Shown one piece after another: positions 41,140 through 52,627 of a stretch of 64,000 nucleotides of DNA. Source of the stretch: Holothuria scabra. Taxonomy: Eukaryota > Echinodermata > Holothuroidea > Aspidochirotida > Holothuriidae. Every line of letters begins with the position of its first letter. Positions within the stretch are counted from its first letter, which is position 1. Below the pieces are notes generated by a model that did no database searches, was not told the DNA's origin, and worked only from the letters and a program-made list of their open reading frames with translations. Location: contig CM074179.1 in NCBI GenBank assembly GCA_037179385.1, forward strand, positions 1,488,001 through 1,552,000, read 5' to 3'. Position numbers and translations under genes: made by a program.

Positions 41140-43170
41140 AACGGCCAATCACCTTGTTAAATGTTGATTACAAGATTCTGGCGAAAGCCCTTTGCAACAG
41201 GCTAGGCACAGTTATGCCAGATCTTGTAGGGTCCTTTCAGACTTGTGCGGTGCGGGGACACAGTATTCAGCAGAACCTCTGGGTGGTGCGGGACTTAGTT
41301 GAATACGTGATGGACCGTGATCTTCCATGTGCCCTTGTCTCCCTCGATCAGGAGAAGGCCTTCGACATGGTTGATCATGGATTCCTCTTTAAAACTTTAA
41401 GTTAAATGGACCGCCTTATTGTACAATAGTGTAAATAGTCGGGTTATCGTTAATGGCCTACCGTCAGACCCCTTTAGTGTCCAACGTGGCGTACGGCAGG
41501 GGTGCCCCCTATCACCTTTACGTATTGTTTAGTGAATCAATAGCAAGAGCCTTTCAAGTAGAGCCTTTGTTTCAACCATTTCACATTCCCGGTGGTGTTG
41601 AAGTTAAGTGCCTTCAGTATGCCGATGACGTCACATGCGTAGTCTCCGACCTAGCTTCCTTCAAGGCCCTTAGTGGCACGTTGTCTAAGTTTCAAAGAGC
41701 CACAGGTGCCAGACTGAATCCCAATAAGACCAAAGGACTTCGCCTAGGTAAGTGGCGGTCAAGAAGACTGCCCTTCGCTGCATCATGGGTAGACGACGCC
41801 ATAAGGATAAACGGCATATGGTTTGGTTATGGGCAAACCGAGTTATTTACCTGGAATGAGAAAGTGGACCTGGTGGAAGCTAGGTTGAAGGACTTCGGCG
41901 AGCGCCACATTAGCCTGTTCGGAAAGGTGACAGTTATCAATCGTTTTATTTATCCCCTTTTGTGGTATCCAGGCACCGTTCTGGCTGCTCCAAAGGGTGT
42001 CCTGTTGCGTCTCGAGAGGGCTGTGTTTAGGTTTTTATGGTCAGGGAAGACGGAGCTCGTAAGAAGAGGGATGGTATATCAGGATGTTAGGCGTGGTGGG
42101 TTGGGCCTTGTGCATTTTCCTTCCAAACTCCGTTTTCTCCTGGCCAAGTGTGTTTATAGTGCTGTAGACAGCAGAATGCCTTTTGCTTATTTTGTCCGTT
42201 ATTGGGGGGGATTATCATTCCGTCGGTTCTTTCCCTCCCTGTTTAGTAACAGTGAACCCCACAGCTGGAGGCCCTCGGAAGCATACAGTCAAATGAGAGA
42301 AACGCTCCTAATTATATCTAGAGTTGGGGACGTTTCGCAGTTAAGTGCAAGAGACGTATACCAGGCTGTTTTTGAAGAATTGGTTGGCCAGGTCCAATCC
42401 AATCACTATGCTTCAGGGTCGGAAGTGTGGCGTGTGGTCCACAGCAGATCATTAGATTACCGCAGGCGAGACCTGTTGTGGCGAATCGCACATGATGCGA
42501 TTGTTACTAATCTCAAGCGTCTTCGGTGGCGTCTTGGAGATGGAATTTGCCCACGCACTGGATGCACAAAGTGGGAAAGTGTGTCACATGTGTTTTGGGA
42601 ATGGTTCCAAGTCCTGACTGATCGCTTGACGATGGGCAACACATGGGCGGTCGGCCGGGACTATGCTTTGTATGGTCTTTCACCCCCGCCACGCAATACA
42701 AGTATTCAGGGCATACTTACCTTTGCTTCGGCCTCCATAAAGCTGGCCTTATGGAGAGACCGATGTAACGTTGTTTTTAGGGGGATGGGGAGGCCTGCGG
42801 ACGTCGTCCTGGCATCGGTGAAGGCGGAGGTGAGGCTGAGGGTTGAGTCCGACTTCGTTCGTTTGCCAAGGTCGGCGTTCGGTAGGCGATGGGGGCCGTG
42901 TGGTGGTCAATTTGTAATAGGGTGGGTATGTAAGGGGCTTGTAAATAGTATGTAAATATCTGTGTGTATAATTTTCTGTACATAGTTTTGTAAATATCTG
43001 TATATAGAGCTTATTACTGTAATGAACATAATTTTCTGATTACTGTAATGAACATAATTTTCTGTTTGATTTAGCAGTCTGTAAATAGTTTTGCGTTTAT
43101 GTTTTTGCCCGATCCGGTTTCAGTTTTTGTTTTTGTTTTGCATGTGCCGTTTCAGTGCACTTAAAAAGCA
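41140..43170 (+). mobile_element. Nested 5'-truncated LINE, subfamily A
   Basis: It starts inside RT (LNVDYKILAKALC) and ends with the A-type tail (CACTTAAAAAGCA). It is bounded by a 13-base target-site duplication and inserted opposite to the B element it sits in. This fixes the order of events: the A insertion is younger than this B element. Confidence 0.9.
41154..42955 (+). pseudogene. ORF2 RT to C-terminus of the nested LINE
   Basis: 41154-41405 holds SLDQEKAFDMVDH. A deletion of about 15 codons near 41400 shifts the frame; 41453-42955 then continues with LQYADDVTCVV, LGKWRSRRLPF, FLWSGKTELVRRG and CPRTGCTKWE. The usual end of the zinc motif is lost (HVFWEWFQ, missing the last Cys), as are about ten codons before the C-terminus. 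It is very close to copy 2. Confidence 0.85.
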
Positions 43171-43183
43171 CACTCGTATTGCA
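43171..43183. repeat. Target-site duplication of nested A LINE, right
   Basis: CACTCGTATTGCA, identical to 41127-41139. Confidence 0.85.
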
Positions 43184-46100
43184 TACTGGGGGCGACAGAC
43201 CATACAATGCATAGTCCTGGCTGACCGCCCAAGTGTTGCAAAACGTTGAAACTTGAAACCACTCCCAGAGGAGGGCCACAAAACCACAATGCCAAAACAC
43301 ATGGGGCACACTCTCCCACTTTGTACATCCAGCGCGGGGGCATATGCCATCTACAAGACGCCACCGAAGGCGCTTGAGATTGGTTACAATGGCATCATGT
43401 GCAATTCGCCACAGCAGGTCTCGCCGGCGGTAGTCTAGTGACTTGCTGTGCACTACGGTCCACACTTCCGGCAGTAGGGCATAGTCGCTTGGATGGACCC
43501 GGCCAGCCAAGTCATCAAAAATGGCCCGGTACAGGTCCCCCGCGCTGGACTGCGAAACCTCCCCTACAGTTGACATCATACGGAGAGTATCCCTCATGTG
43601 ACAATATGTCTTTGAGGGTCTCCCGCTGTGGGGCATACTATTACTAAACAGGGACGGAAAGAACCTGCGGAATGACAATCCCCCCCAATAACGGACAAAA
43701 TACGCAAAGGGCATCTCATTGTCAACAGCACTAAACACACACCTTGCCAGGAGAAAACGGAGCTTTGAGGGAAAATGCACAAGGCCCAGGCCCCCATGTG
43801 TAAGTTCCTGGTACACAACCTTCCTTTTGACCAGCTCCGTTTTCCCTGACCATAGGAACTTAAATACGGCCCTCTCAAGTCGCACAAGGGCACCCTCTGG
43901 AGCAGCCAGAACAGTACCCGGGTACCACAAGAGAGGGTAAACGAAACGATTAATAACTGTTACTTTCCCCATTAGACTAATGTAGCGCTCCCCATAGTCT
44001 GTCAACCTAGCCAGGTCCACCTTCTCGCTCCAGGTAAGTGACTCAGGTGAGCCGTAACCAAACCATATACCGTTGATTTTCATGGCATCGTCAACCCAAG
44101 ATGCCACGAAGGGCAGTTGTTTCCACCGCCACTTACCCAGACGGGGTCCTTTTGTCTTTGCGGGGTTCAGTCTGGCACCAGTCGCTCTTTGAAAGGTAGA
44201 CAGGGTGTCAGACAGGGCCCTGAAGGAAGCTAGGTCAGAGACTACACACATAACATCATCAGCATGACTGTGGCTCCACCAGGAATATGAAAAGGTCGGA
44301 ACAAAGGCTCTTCATGGAGGGCTCTCGCAAGGGATTCACTAAATAATACATAGAGTAAAGGTGACAGGGGGCACCCCTGCCGTACCCCACGTTGGACTCT
44401 GAAGGGGTCCGAAGGTATGCCCTTAACAATAACACGACTATATACATTACTGTACAATAAGGCAATCCATTTAACAAAAAGAGAGTTCAGACAAAACTTC
44501 TTTAAGACTTTAAAAAGGAATCCGTGATCAACCATGTCAAAGGCCTTCTCCTGATCAAGGGAGACAAGCGCACATGGAAGATCACGGTCCATTACATACT
44601 CTACTAAGTCCCGCACCAACCAAAGGTTCTGCTGAATACTGTGTCCCCGCACCGCACACGTCTGAGAAGGCCCTACAAGATCCGGCATGACAGTACCCAG
44701 CCTGTTGCAAAGGGCTTTCGCCAGGATCTTGTAGTCCACATTTAACAGCGTTATTGGTCGCTTGTTTTTCGGTTCAAGGGGGTCTCCAGACTTGGGTAAC
44801 AAAGTTATCACCTGTGCGCTGCGAGGGGCTCAACGAACCAGCAAGGAAGGCAGAGGTAAATACATCCCGGAGATCGTGTCCAACGGTACCCCAAAAGCGT
44901 TTGTAGAATTCTACAGGGATACCGTCCGACCCAGGCGACTTTCCACCCTTCATTTTCATCACCGCCTTCCAGAGCTCGTCGACGGTCAAGGGGGCACCAA
45001 GTTGATCGTTCTGCTCTGTAGAGGGGAACTTATTAGGACCTCATCGACATCTGCCTGGGTGTAAAGCTGTCTATAGAAGTTCTCATATACTTTCACAATG
45101 TGGAGGGGGTCCTTTGTACAGTACCATGGACGTCACGGACTGCTCTTATACGGCGATCAATCGCATACTTTGTGACGTCCTGGTTTTTCCTCCGCCTCCA
45201 CACATTGCACGCGAGCACGAACACGGGCCCCGTGCAATTTCTGATCAAGGTGCTGCTGAATGGCATGGAGCGCGGAGGAGTCCCCGTTCCTATCTCTAGA
45301 GCAGAGCGAGAGGAACTCTTCCCTTCTTCGACGAGCTCTTGCTACACAATACTCAACTGTAAACTGCTTGATGCGAGACTTTACATCATCCCACCACTCT
45401 AAACCCGTTAGGAAGGCCGGCCTCAAAGTTCGCTACCCTTCGTACCTGACTTTCAATTGATCATTATAGTCAGCCTCCGTTAAAATATCTGTATTCATTT
45501 TCCAGAACCCCCTCCCTGAAGGCCATGACTCAGGGGGCTGGAAGGAGACAGTAACTGCATCATGATCCGAAATTGGACATGCCACAACTTCACAATCACT
45601 CGGAGACAAAGCCAAGGGAGAGTACACCCGGTCCAGCCTTGAGGCGTCCGTGCCATCAGGGCGGTGCCAAGTGAACACGGACAGACCGGGATGTTGCACT
45701 CTCCAAACGTCAACCATGTCGTGATTTTTTGTAAACATGTCCAATTCCGCCATACCGACGCCACAGCCCGGAGACGTACAAGGGGACATTCGGTCAAGCT
45801 GTACGTCGGGGACACGGTTAAAATCTCCAGCCAGGATACAAGGGGCACTGCCAGGAACGAAGGATGGCAGGGTCATGAAAAAGTCCCTTCTGTCTGAAGG
45901 CCGATTGGGTGCGTAAACGTTACACAGGCAGAATTTTCCACCTGGGTGCTTTATTGTTACGCATACCAACCGACCCTCGTGATCAGAATCAACCTTTCCG
46001 ACCAGGGGAGTCCACCTTGGCGAAATTAATATAACTGAACCACAAGATGTTGTTGACCCGAAAGAAGCATACAAACCCCCACCCCACTCAAAGGACCAGG

Positions 46101-46251
46101 TGTGGACTTCGTCCTCATTCACAATGTGCGTCTCCTGGAGGAAAACGAAGTCCACACCCAGTGACTTGCAAAATTGAAAAATTCTGTTCCGCTTCTGGCT
46201 GTCCCTCATGCCATTCACGTTCAGAGTCAGGAGGAACAGGGGATCAGCCAT
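43184..46251 (-). pseudogene. ORF2 of the subfamily B host LINE
   Basis: The ATG at 46251 opens the endonuclease (LNVNGMRDSQKR, FLQETH, AGDFNRVPD with the usual Asn-Cys altered to Asn-Arg, SDHDAV) to 45433. The linker (45426-45064) is broken by small deletions. RT runs 44989-44242 with SLDQEKAFDMVDH and RQGCPLSPLLY. The expected YADD box is deleted between ATVM and CVVSDLAS near 44255. The rest (44251-43190) covers LGKWRWKQLPF and the zinc motif CPRAGCTKWE...HVFWHCGF. At least four frame breaks make it inactive. Confidence 0.8.
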
Positions 46252-46265
46252 GGTGAAATTAGTGG

Positions 46266-47319
46266 CTACGTGTCCACCTGAGACTTGGCCTTTTTAACCT
46301 GTGGGCTCGGTATAGGTACCCCAGAATGGTGGACCCCGGGTCTAACACCTCGCCTGAGGCCGACCTCTTTAAGGTAGACTCCTCCCCTGGCATAAATCAA
46401 ACCAGCCCTCCCCAGAAGGTGGATCTTTCGGAGGAGGCTCCGAGGCAGACTCCCCATCATGTGACATAGAGACGGACTCGGAGTCAGACGAAAGCTGCAA
46501 GTCCTCCTCCACTGCCATGACATCAGCCTCCACGGGTGCCAGTGGGAGGGATGGTAAGGAGTCTGCCTCCTGAATTTGTTTCGAGGCAAGGAAATCCTGT
46601 TCCACTTCATTAGCTGCCTCCTCCAATTCCTGAGTGGAATATTCTTGGTCTGGTTGCGAGGGTTCGGGTGACTTCTCCACATCGCGCACTGGCGTGGGCA
46701 GAGTAGGATGTGGGGCACGAACCAGAAACATGTCCCTCCTCCCCACAAAGGTTGCACCGCACCTTGTTTGGACACTCCACCTTGTCATGCCCCACCTGAA
46801 GGCACCTGCCACAACGCCTGTTGGGACACAATCTGGCTTCATGGCCCTCTTCACCACACTTGAAGCAGGTGCGTGGCTGCCCGAAGTACCTTATGTGGGC
46901 CTTCGAACCCCCTATGAACAGGAAGGATGGAATGTCCCTGTTCAGTTCCATACGGAACTGTCTCTTCCCATTGAGAATGCCCTTCAACTCACCCTCACCA
47001 TACTTGCACCACCGCATGTCAGAGACAGATCCGTATTGGCTCAGAACCCTCGCAACCAAGCGCTGATCGACCTCGCAGTTCAGGTATAGCACTGTCACAG
47101 CCACAGAGCGATCGTATGGTGTGACAGTGAGCCCTTCTACCCCCTTCAGGCATGACACACCTTTTACTCGGGCAGCATCGGACCTGAACTTTAGGTCATA
47201 CGTGTTGCGGGCTGCAAGCGCCTGCAACATCTCTATATCTTTAACACCGACCCCGTTCTTCTTTAACACAGTAAACGCCTGTGGGGGAGGTACGCTCACC
47301 CCCGACGAAAACTCCAACT
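46266..47319 (-). pseudogene. ORF1 of the subfamily B host LINE
   Basis: The main frame 47317-46610 carries the N-terminal domain and three knuckles (CFKCGEEGHEARLC, CGRCLQVGHDKVEC, CNLCGEEGHVSGSC). Frame changes near 46690 and 46380 break the acidic tail, which ends KKAKSQVDT at 46266. The first codons (MPGGRDSTIV) lie on the far side of the nested insertion, near 47771. Confidence 0.8.
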
Positions 47320-47330
47320 TAACAATCGTG
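47320..47330. repeat. Target-site duplication of nested LINE fragment, left
   Basis: TAACAATCGTG, repeated at 47741-47751. In the uninterrupted ORF1 copies the same sequence occurs once, just after the MPGGRD start. Confidence 0.9.
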
Positions 47331-47740
47331 TGTTCTTTTCAGTGCATTGAAACGGCACATGCAAACAAAAAAACAAAACTCAAACCAGACCAGGCGGAAA
47401 CATAGATGCAAACTATTTACAAACTGCTTAATCAAACAGAAGATTATGTTCATTGCAACTATTTACATACCCAATTACATGGGCCAATCCCATCCCGCCC
47501 ACGCAATACTCGAGCTATTTACACAAAACTACATTATGTAAAGATAATTTTACAAGTTAACTACAACCCCGTCAGCCCGCACCGAAACAAGCGGACCCCA
47601 CCGTCTGCTGAACGTCGACCTTGGCAAACGAACGAAGTCAGCCTCCACCCTCACCTTAACCTCCGCTTTTACCGATGCCAGGAGAACGTCAGCAGTCCCG
47701 CCCTTTCCCCTAAATACAATATTGCACCGGTCTCTCCATA
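47331..47740 (-). mobile_element. 410-base LINE fragment inserted in another LINE's ORF1
   Basis: It contains only an A-like tail (TTCAGTGCATTGAAACGGCA), a short 3' UTR and the last 60 or so ORF2 codons (47550-47740: WRDRCNIVFRGKGG, LPRSTFSRRWG). The exact 11-base duplication on both sides shows a single target-primed insertion with strong 5' truncation. It has the same orientation as its host. Confidence 0.9.
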
Positions 47741-48095
47741 TAACAATCGTGCTATCCCGACCACCGGGCATAGCAGCAAAGGGTTTGTGGCACGAGGCCA
47801 CACAGCAACAGTAGAAAAAACTTCAGCACCTTTAATCAACTCAACACAAACCACAACTGTCGAACAGACGTGCTTTAAAACCAGCACGACCAAACCTCTA
47901 TCCCCAAGAAAAAGCCGCACCCAACGCTTCAATAATATGACAGCAGTATAGTTTATTACAGTATAGTATACCAAATATACCAAGTATACCAAAAATAAGC
48001 TAGCACAGAGCAGCACAGTGCCAAAATTCAGCACGAGCAATCGACGAGAGCTCCGTGAAAACACGTCCGCTCTCGACGAAGACCAGAACTGAACT
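47741..48095 (-). other. ORF1 start and 5' UTR of the subfamily B host LINE
   Basis: It includes the second TAACAATCGTG copy (47741-47751), the MPGG start codon near 47771 and a leader ending in the conserved 5' motif (CTCGACGAAGACCAGAACT on the plus strand, about 48072-48090). Confidence 0.8.
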
Positions 48096-48149
48096 GTACT
48101 AAATCCAAGTTCCATGCAACCTTCCCTTAGTGTCACACACACACACGTT

Positions 48150-48281
48150 CCTTTAAAGTGACAAAGGGAAGCCCAAATCACGCCCACCAGCTGCCAACAA
48201 AAATAGGCCACCTCCATCCCCCAGCTATTCTGATGGGAGTGATCTCGAGAACAGTGATGAGGATTACTGTGCTAAATGTTA
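48150..48281 (+). pseudogene. Possible transposase C-terminal remnant
   Basis: A short plus-strand frame with no start reads PKSRPPAANKNRPPPSPSY, then an acidic DGSDLENSDEDYCAKC and a stop. Proline/basic stretches followed by an acidic, cysteine-ended tail occur at the end of pogo-type transposases, and a pogo N-terminal half lies at 38932-39663. The link is only a suggestion; the intervening half of the protein is not present. Confidence 0.2.
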
Positions 48282-49268
48282 ACATGCCTTATTTTTAGGA
48301 TGATGATGAACCGTTGACATCATTTAGGTCTTAGTGGAGGGGGGATATGGACAAATTTGTATGTTCAACCTGTGTAACCATAACCATCATTACGAAGTGT
48401 TATTGTTTGTTTTCCATTTTGCATTATGAACTGTTTTTATCTAATTGTTATATCATTTTAATTAATCATTTACACCATAGACCACTTACCCCATCCCTGG
48501 GGCAAGTGGTCCATTTGACGAGAGGATTTAAAGAGGGGTTATTCGTAGCTTAAATCGAAGCAATATCCTGCCTGCCATTTTTAAGCATTAAGCATCACTT
48601 ATGCAACATTTACAGCAAGAAGTTTTCTAGTACCAGTTTTCATGTATATTTATTTTACCAAAAATAACTTAAGTGGACCACCTACCCCAGTCTCCCCTTC
48701 TCATGCCGAGGCATTCGGTAAGAAGTGTCGAGATACAGACACTTCACGGTGAAGGACGCGTTTTGAGAGTATTTTTGTAGCTTTAGGTTACCTTTTATTT
48801 TTCAACTGAACAGTTGCATGTGCCTTAAGCTTGAATCACTACGATAATTTGATTTCCATTTAGCAGTTTTCGATCATAATGGATGTCGGATTTTGGCTCT
48901 GTTTACCTTTCAAACACATACACCATGCTCTGGAAGCCATGGAACGCGAAAAATAAAAGAACACAAGGTGGTTAGCCTACATAAGCGTTTCACATGTATC
49001 GCGAAATCGCAGTCTTTTTGCGGCCGCTAACCATACGCCCTGTCGCATTTGTCACGACCTCTAATAAATGGAAGGTGGGTAAGGGTAAAATTCCAAAGAC
49101 ATCAATATGGCGCAAAGCAAAACGGGAAAACCTGTGTAGGAAACCTCTTGAAACAAAAGTTTCAAGTAATGTAGCCGATCGAATTGACAGGGCATTTTCG
49201 GAAATATTAGTTTAGAACTTTGGACATGGATAATCGGGCCCAAGTCGCAGGAAGGATCATCTGATCAT
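48282..49268. other. Non-LINE interval without recognised gene
   Basis: AT-rich sequence. The 73-codon frame at 48994-49215 (basic, KWKVGKGKIPKTSIWRKAKR) has no recognisable domain. A dinucleotide (CA) run at 48129-48142 lies just to the left. Confidence 0.4.
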
Positions 49269-49283
49269 CCATGGAAGCGAAGC

Positions 49284-49607
49284 AGTTCGAATCTAGGCAA
49301 CCAAATATAGCAAGGAGCACAAATTACAACAGTCGAATGTATATTGGCAATTCTTCATCTCTCCGACAAACACAATTTAACAAGTGCTGCATTGTGTGAT
49401 GTAATCGCCATCATTAGATTGCATACACCGAAAAGTATACATGTGCAGCCCTTGCAGTCGCTTTTTATGTTGAAGAAAGTGTTTGGTATCCAAGGAGGAA
49501 ACATGAACTTCCATCACATCTGTGAAATGTGCAATTACTTGTTTGAGGACGACGACAGATTCGTGTCCATTAGAGAGTTGCGAGAACTAATCGCGCTACA
49601 AGAATGA
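49284..49607 (+). pseudogene. CACTA-like transposon protein, N-terminal fragment
   Basis: The frame gives QGAQITTVECILAILHLSD, then KHNLTSAALCDVIAIIRLHTPKSIHV..., with HHICEMCNYLF near the end, and a stop at 49607. The 'gs-itv-e--l-il--s-kHnLt--Al-dli-li-lh-P' pattern is typical of the start of CACTA-type (EnSpm-like) and related transposon proteins in animals. A TAG lies two codons before the recognisable part. Nothing of the downstream transposase core is seen. Confidence 0.4.
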
Positions 49608-49843
49608 CAAGAAAACGCCTAGGACATTCTTCATGGAAGCCCAAATAATTTTCAAATGAAATCAAATTGTGGCCCTGCAGTGGTCTACCAAAACCAACTC
49701 CCTGCTTGTACTATGTTCATTCTCTTCACATGAAAGAAGATTCAGTCAATTTTCATTCGCGGAAATGGCTTTTAAATGGTGCTGCGTGTGTTTTTAAATC
49801 CCCGCCAAAAGTACCTGCCACGGGGCATATTTTCTTAAACGTA

Positions 49844-50142
49844 CTTAGAGACGGGCACGCTGTAACAAATAGACAACTCAACCCGGCCGGACAAAAACAC
49901 AAACTCGAACCATTAAGGCAAGAGGTTTGTAACAAAGGAATAAGACGCTCCAACCCCACATCAACCCCGAAACACAGAAAACAAGAACATCCCACGCCAC
50001 AACACGCCCAAAGGCAACAGCATTTGGAAAGCGCAGGGCAAATATACAGGTACACCTTGGCCAAGGGTGCCCCTGGGGCAGGTGTGACAAAAAGTAACGT
50101 AATTATTCTCACGGTTAAACTCACAACCGGATGCAGTTTAGC
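49844..50142 (-). mobile_element. LINE-like 3' tail plus dispersed repeat D, copy 2
   Basis: 49844-49915 resembles the other LINE tails (ACGTACTTAGAGACGGGCAC, CCGGCCGGACAAAAACAC). It continues straight into repeat D (49928-50142), the same sequence as 27528-27773. This supports reading D as 3' UTR of a further LINE subfamily. The right end stops near GGATGCAGTTTAG. Confidence 0.6.
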
Positions 50143-51250
50143 AGTTTAACGTCCTACGTGGCATATAGCACATAGGCACTGAGAAACAAAGGGACAGGAA
50201 CTCAAACCAGACCGGACAAAAACACAAAGGCAAAGGCTATTTACAGAACCTTAACGTATATAGTTAGTAAACTGACCTCTCAGAGCTAAAGAGCTCTACA
50301 AAGTATTCAACTGTGAACTGTTTGATGAGAGTCTTTACGTCATCCCACCGTTCCAAACCTGTTGAAAAGGCTGGCCTTAACGTTCACCACCCTTCGTACC
50401 TGCCTTAAACTCCCTGCTATATTCAGCCTACGTTAGAATATCTGTGTTCATTTTCCAGAACCCCCTCCCTACTGGCCGTGACTCTGGAGGTTGGAAGGAA
50501 ACAGTAACTGCATCATGGTCGAAATTAGGTGTGGGTTAGTCAGATGGGGTTTAACGACACACCAACACGTATGTGTTATGAAGTGTCATGAAGGTGGAAA
50601 GGTCCTAAAAAGGGAAAATTAAAAGACTGTGGGTCCTTTGGTGGAGGCTCTGAGGCAGGTCCCCCCACATCTGACATGGCAGTGTCAGACTCTTATGACA
50701 GTCTAAGGTCATTCTCCACTGTTGGTATTCCAGCCTTTGGTGGGGAGGGTTGGAAAGGGCCTACCTCAGGGTTCCCAAAGATCACCTCACATCCTTTAGA
50801 AGCTAGGATTCACATCTGCACTTGTACGTGCAGAGTAGATGTAGGGCAGGCACCAGGGGCATGTTGCCTTCTCATGCCCCAACTGCACACATCTGCCACA
50901 ACGTGTGCTTTTTAAGTGCATTGAAACGACACATACAAAACAAAAACTGAAACCGGATCGGGCAAAAAGATAAACGCAAAACTATTTACAGACTACTAAA
51001 TCAAACAGGAAATTATGTTCATTACAGCAATAAGCTATATATACAGATATTAACAAAACTATGGACAGAAAATTATGTCCACTACAGTAACAAAGTTATA
51101 CACACAGATATTTACATACTATTTACAACTACGTTTGTTTGGGCATTAGTTGGCCTCATGCCCCTCCTCTCTACACTGGTAACATTCCCCCTCGACTCAA
51201 CTGTAACTTAACGATGCTGTTATCCCGACCTCCGGGCATAGCAGCAAAGG
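50143..51250 (-). mobile_element. Mosaic of LINE fragments
   Basis: Recognisable pieces in order: a 3' tail (50155-50240), an ORF2 linker/endonuclease scrap (50281-50520, the CATCCCACC and TCCAGAACCCC regions), an unplaced piece to 50627, ORF1 acidic tail and knuckle scraps (50628-50895), an A-type tail and repetitive 3' UTR (50904-51130), and ORF1 knuckle and start scraps (51131-51250). None keeps a reading frame. The order does not follow any single element, so several insertions and deletions are needed. Confidence 0.6.
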
Positions 51251-51670
51251 TGCTTTTTACGTACATAGAAACGGGCACGGAGAACCAATAAGAGAACTCA
51301 GACCAGACGGGACAAAATGATAACTTGAACTATGTACAGAATTCATAGCATTACGGACGCAAACCAAGATTTTTGTGTCAATAATTTACAAAACCCACCC
51401 AGACCCCAACCCAGTAGCCAGGGCTATTTACAAACACCTATTTACACAGCAAAGGTTTGTGGCTCGACGCCAACTGGAGGAAACTTCAGCACAGCAAGTC
51501 TAAACCAAGGTAGAGGGTTAAGTAAACAGTACGGATAATCAACGCTAAACAACTACAGAACAGGTGTTTCAAAACGAACACGACCAAAGCCGCCTCCCCA
51601 AGAGAGATCACAGTCACACTCTATAATAGTATGACAGTAGTAAAAGTGCAAGTTAGCTCAGAGCAGCACA
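51251..51670 (-). mobile_element. LINE B tail joined to a LINE 5' UTR
   Basis: 51251-51445 is a B-type 3' tail. 51446-51670 is a 5' UTR (GTTTGTGGCTCGACGCCAAC onwards) without the ORFs between. The 5' UTR stops about 60 bases short of the conserved start, at the junction with the plus-strand LINE, and the missing tip appears at 52628. Confidence 0.6.
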
Positions 51671-52627
51671 ATGCCGGTGCCGGTGCTGGAGGGTGACCTC
51701 CAGCTTTCCACGGACTCGGAGTCAGACTCCATGTCCGTAGTTGATGAGCCTGCCACAGAGCCCGTTCCAAAGCCCCCTCCATCAGGAATGAGTTGGTTTG
51801 ATTCGGTGGGCTTTCAGGAGGGGGAAGAACCACCTGCAACATCTCATTTGAAGAGGTCAGCCTCAGGTGAAACGGCGCGCCCACCAATTTCAAACCCGGG
51901 CAACGAAAATAAAAAGGTCAGGTCTGAGACAGATGTTTAGATCCACATCCCACCATGTCCGACACCCTGTCCCTCCTGACTCTCAACGTTAATGGTTTGA
52001 GGGACGGTAGGAAGAGGGCTAGGATATTCCAGTTTTGTAAGTCACTGGGTGTGGACTTTATTTTCCTCCAGGAAACCCACATTGTGAACGAGGACGATGT
52101 CCACACCTGGTCATATGAATGGGGAGGGGGGTTGTACGCTTCTTTTGGGTCAGCAACTTCTTGTGGTTCTGTTATTTTAGTTTCGCCAAGGTGGACCCCC
52201 ATGGTCGGAAAAGTGGATTCTGATCATGAGGGCCGCCTGGTATGCATTACAATGAGACATCCCTGTGGATGTGGGCAGACTTCGCTCGCTTGCCAAGGTC
52301 GACGTTCGGTAGGCGGTGGGGTCCGCTTGTCCAGATGCGGGCTGGCCAGCTTAAAGTTAATTTGTAAATTGTTAACTAGGGGGTTGGGGGATTGTATATT
52401 ATTGCCATAGAAATATTGTTCTCTGGCCCACAAACAAGTTTGTAAATAGTTTCGTTTTGTTGGCCACTGGCCCGTGCCTTTCTGTACGTTGAAAGAACAC
52501 TTTAATTTGGTTTTGTTATCACAGAAATTTTTGTTTCCTACGTCTTTAGAAGTATGTGAATAGTTCATAGTTATGTTTTGTGCAGTACGGTTTCGGTTTG
52601 TTGTGTTGGCCATTGACCCGTGCCATA
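51671..52627 (+). mobile_element. Plus-strand LINE, 'E' tail, with most of ORF2 deleted
   Basis: ORF1 C-terminal tail (51671-51940, LEGDLQLSTDSESDSMSV...KKVRSETDV), ORF2 start (51955) with an endonuclease that breaks off at RHPCG near 52269, then directly the ORF2 C-terminal end (TRSLARQGRR-type, near 52275) and the E-type 3' UTR. About 2.9 kb of ORF2 is missing. Confidence 0.75.
51955..52269 (+). pseudogene. ORF2 endonuclease fragment
   Basis: The ATG at 51955 gives LTLNVNGLRDGRKRARIFQF, FLQETHIVNEDDVHTW, and SCGSVILVSPRW, ending near MRHPC. The first half of the endonuclease is well preserved; the catalytic Asp/His boxes downstream are gone. Confidence 0.8.

Larger units (their letters stand above)
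40686..48095 (-). mobile_element. Full-length Tx1-like LINE, subfamily B, with two nested insertions
   Basis: The B-type tail at 40686 and the conserved 5' start near 48095 bound one element of about 4.9 kb once the inserts 41140-43170 and 47331-47740 and their duplicated sites are removed. ORF2 is spread over 40899-46251 with several frameshifts, ORF1 over 46266-47790, and the 5' UTR lies to the right. It is closest to copy 1 and to the copy at 59309. Confidence 0.8.

Noticed and set aside
40686..48095. Target-site duplication of the large subfamily B LINE
   Set aside because: Only about AACTG is shared between the two outer flanks, too short to claim; the left flank is itself made of LINE tails.
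48129..48142. CA microsatellite as a regulatory element
   Set aside because: It is a short simple repeat with no supporting context.
49667..50149. 160-codon plus-strand ORF as a gene
   Set aside because: It runs antisense through a LINE-like tail and repeat D; only the repeat part is conserved with 27.6 kb, and the start lies in unrelated sequence.
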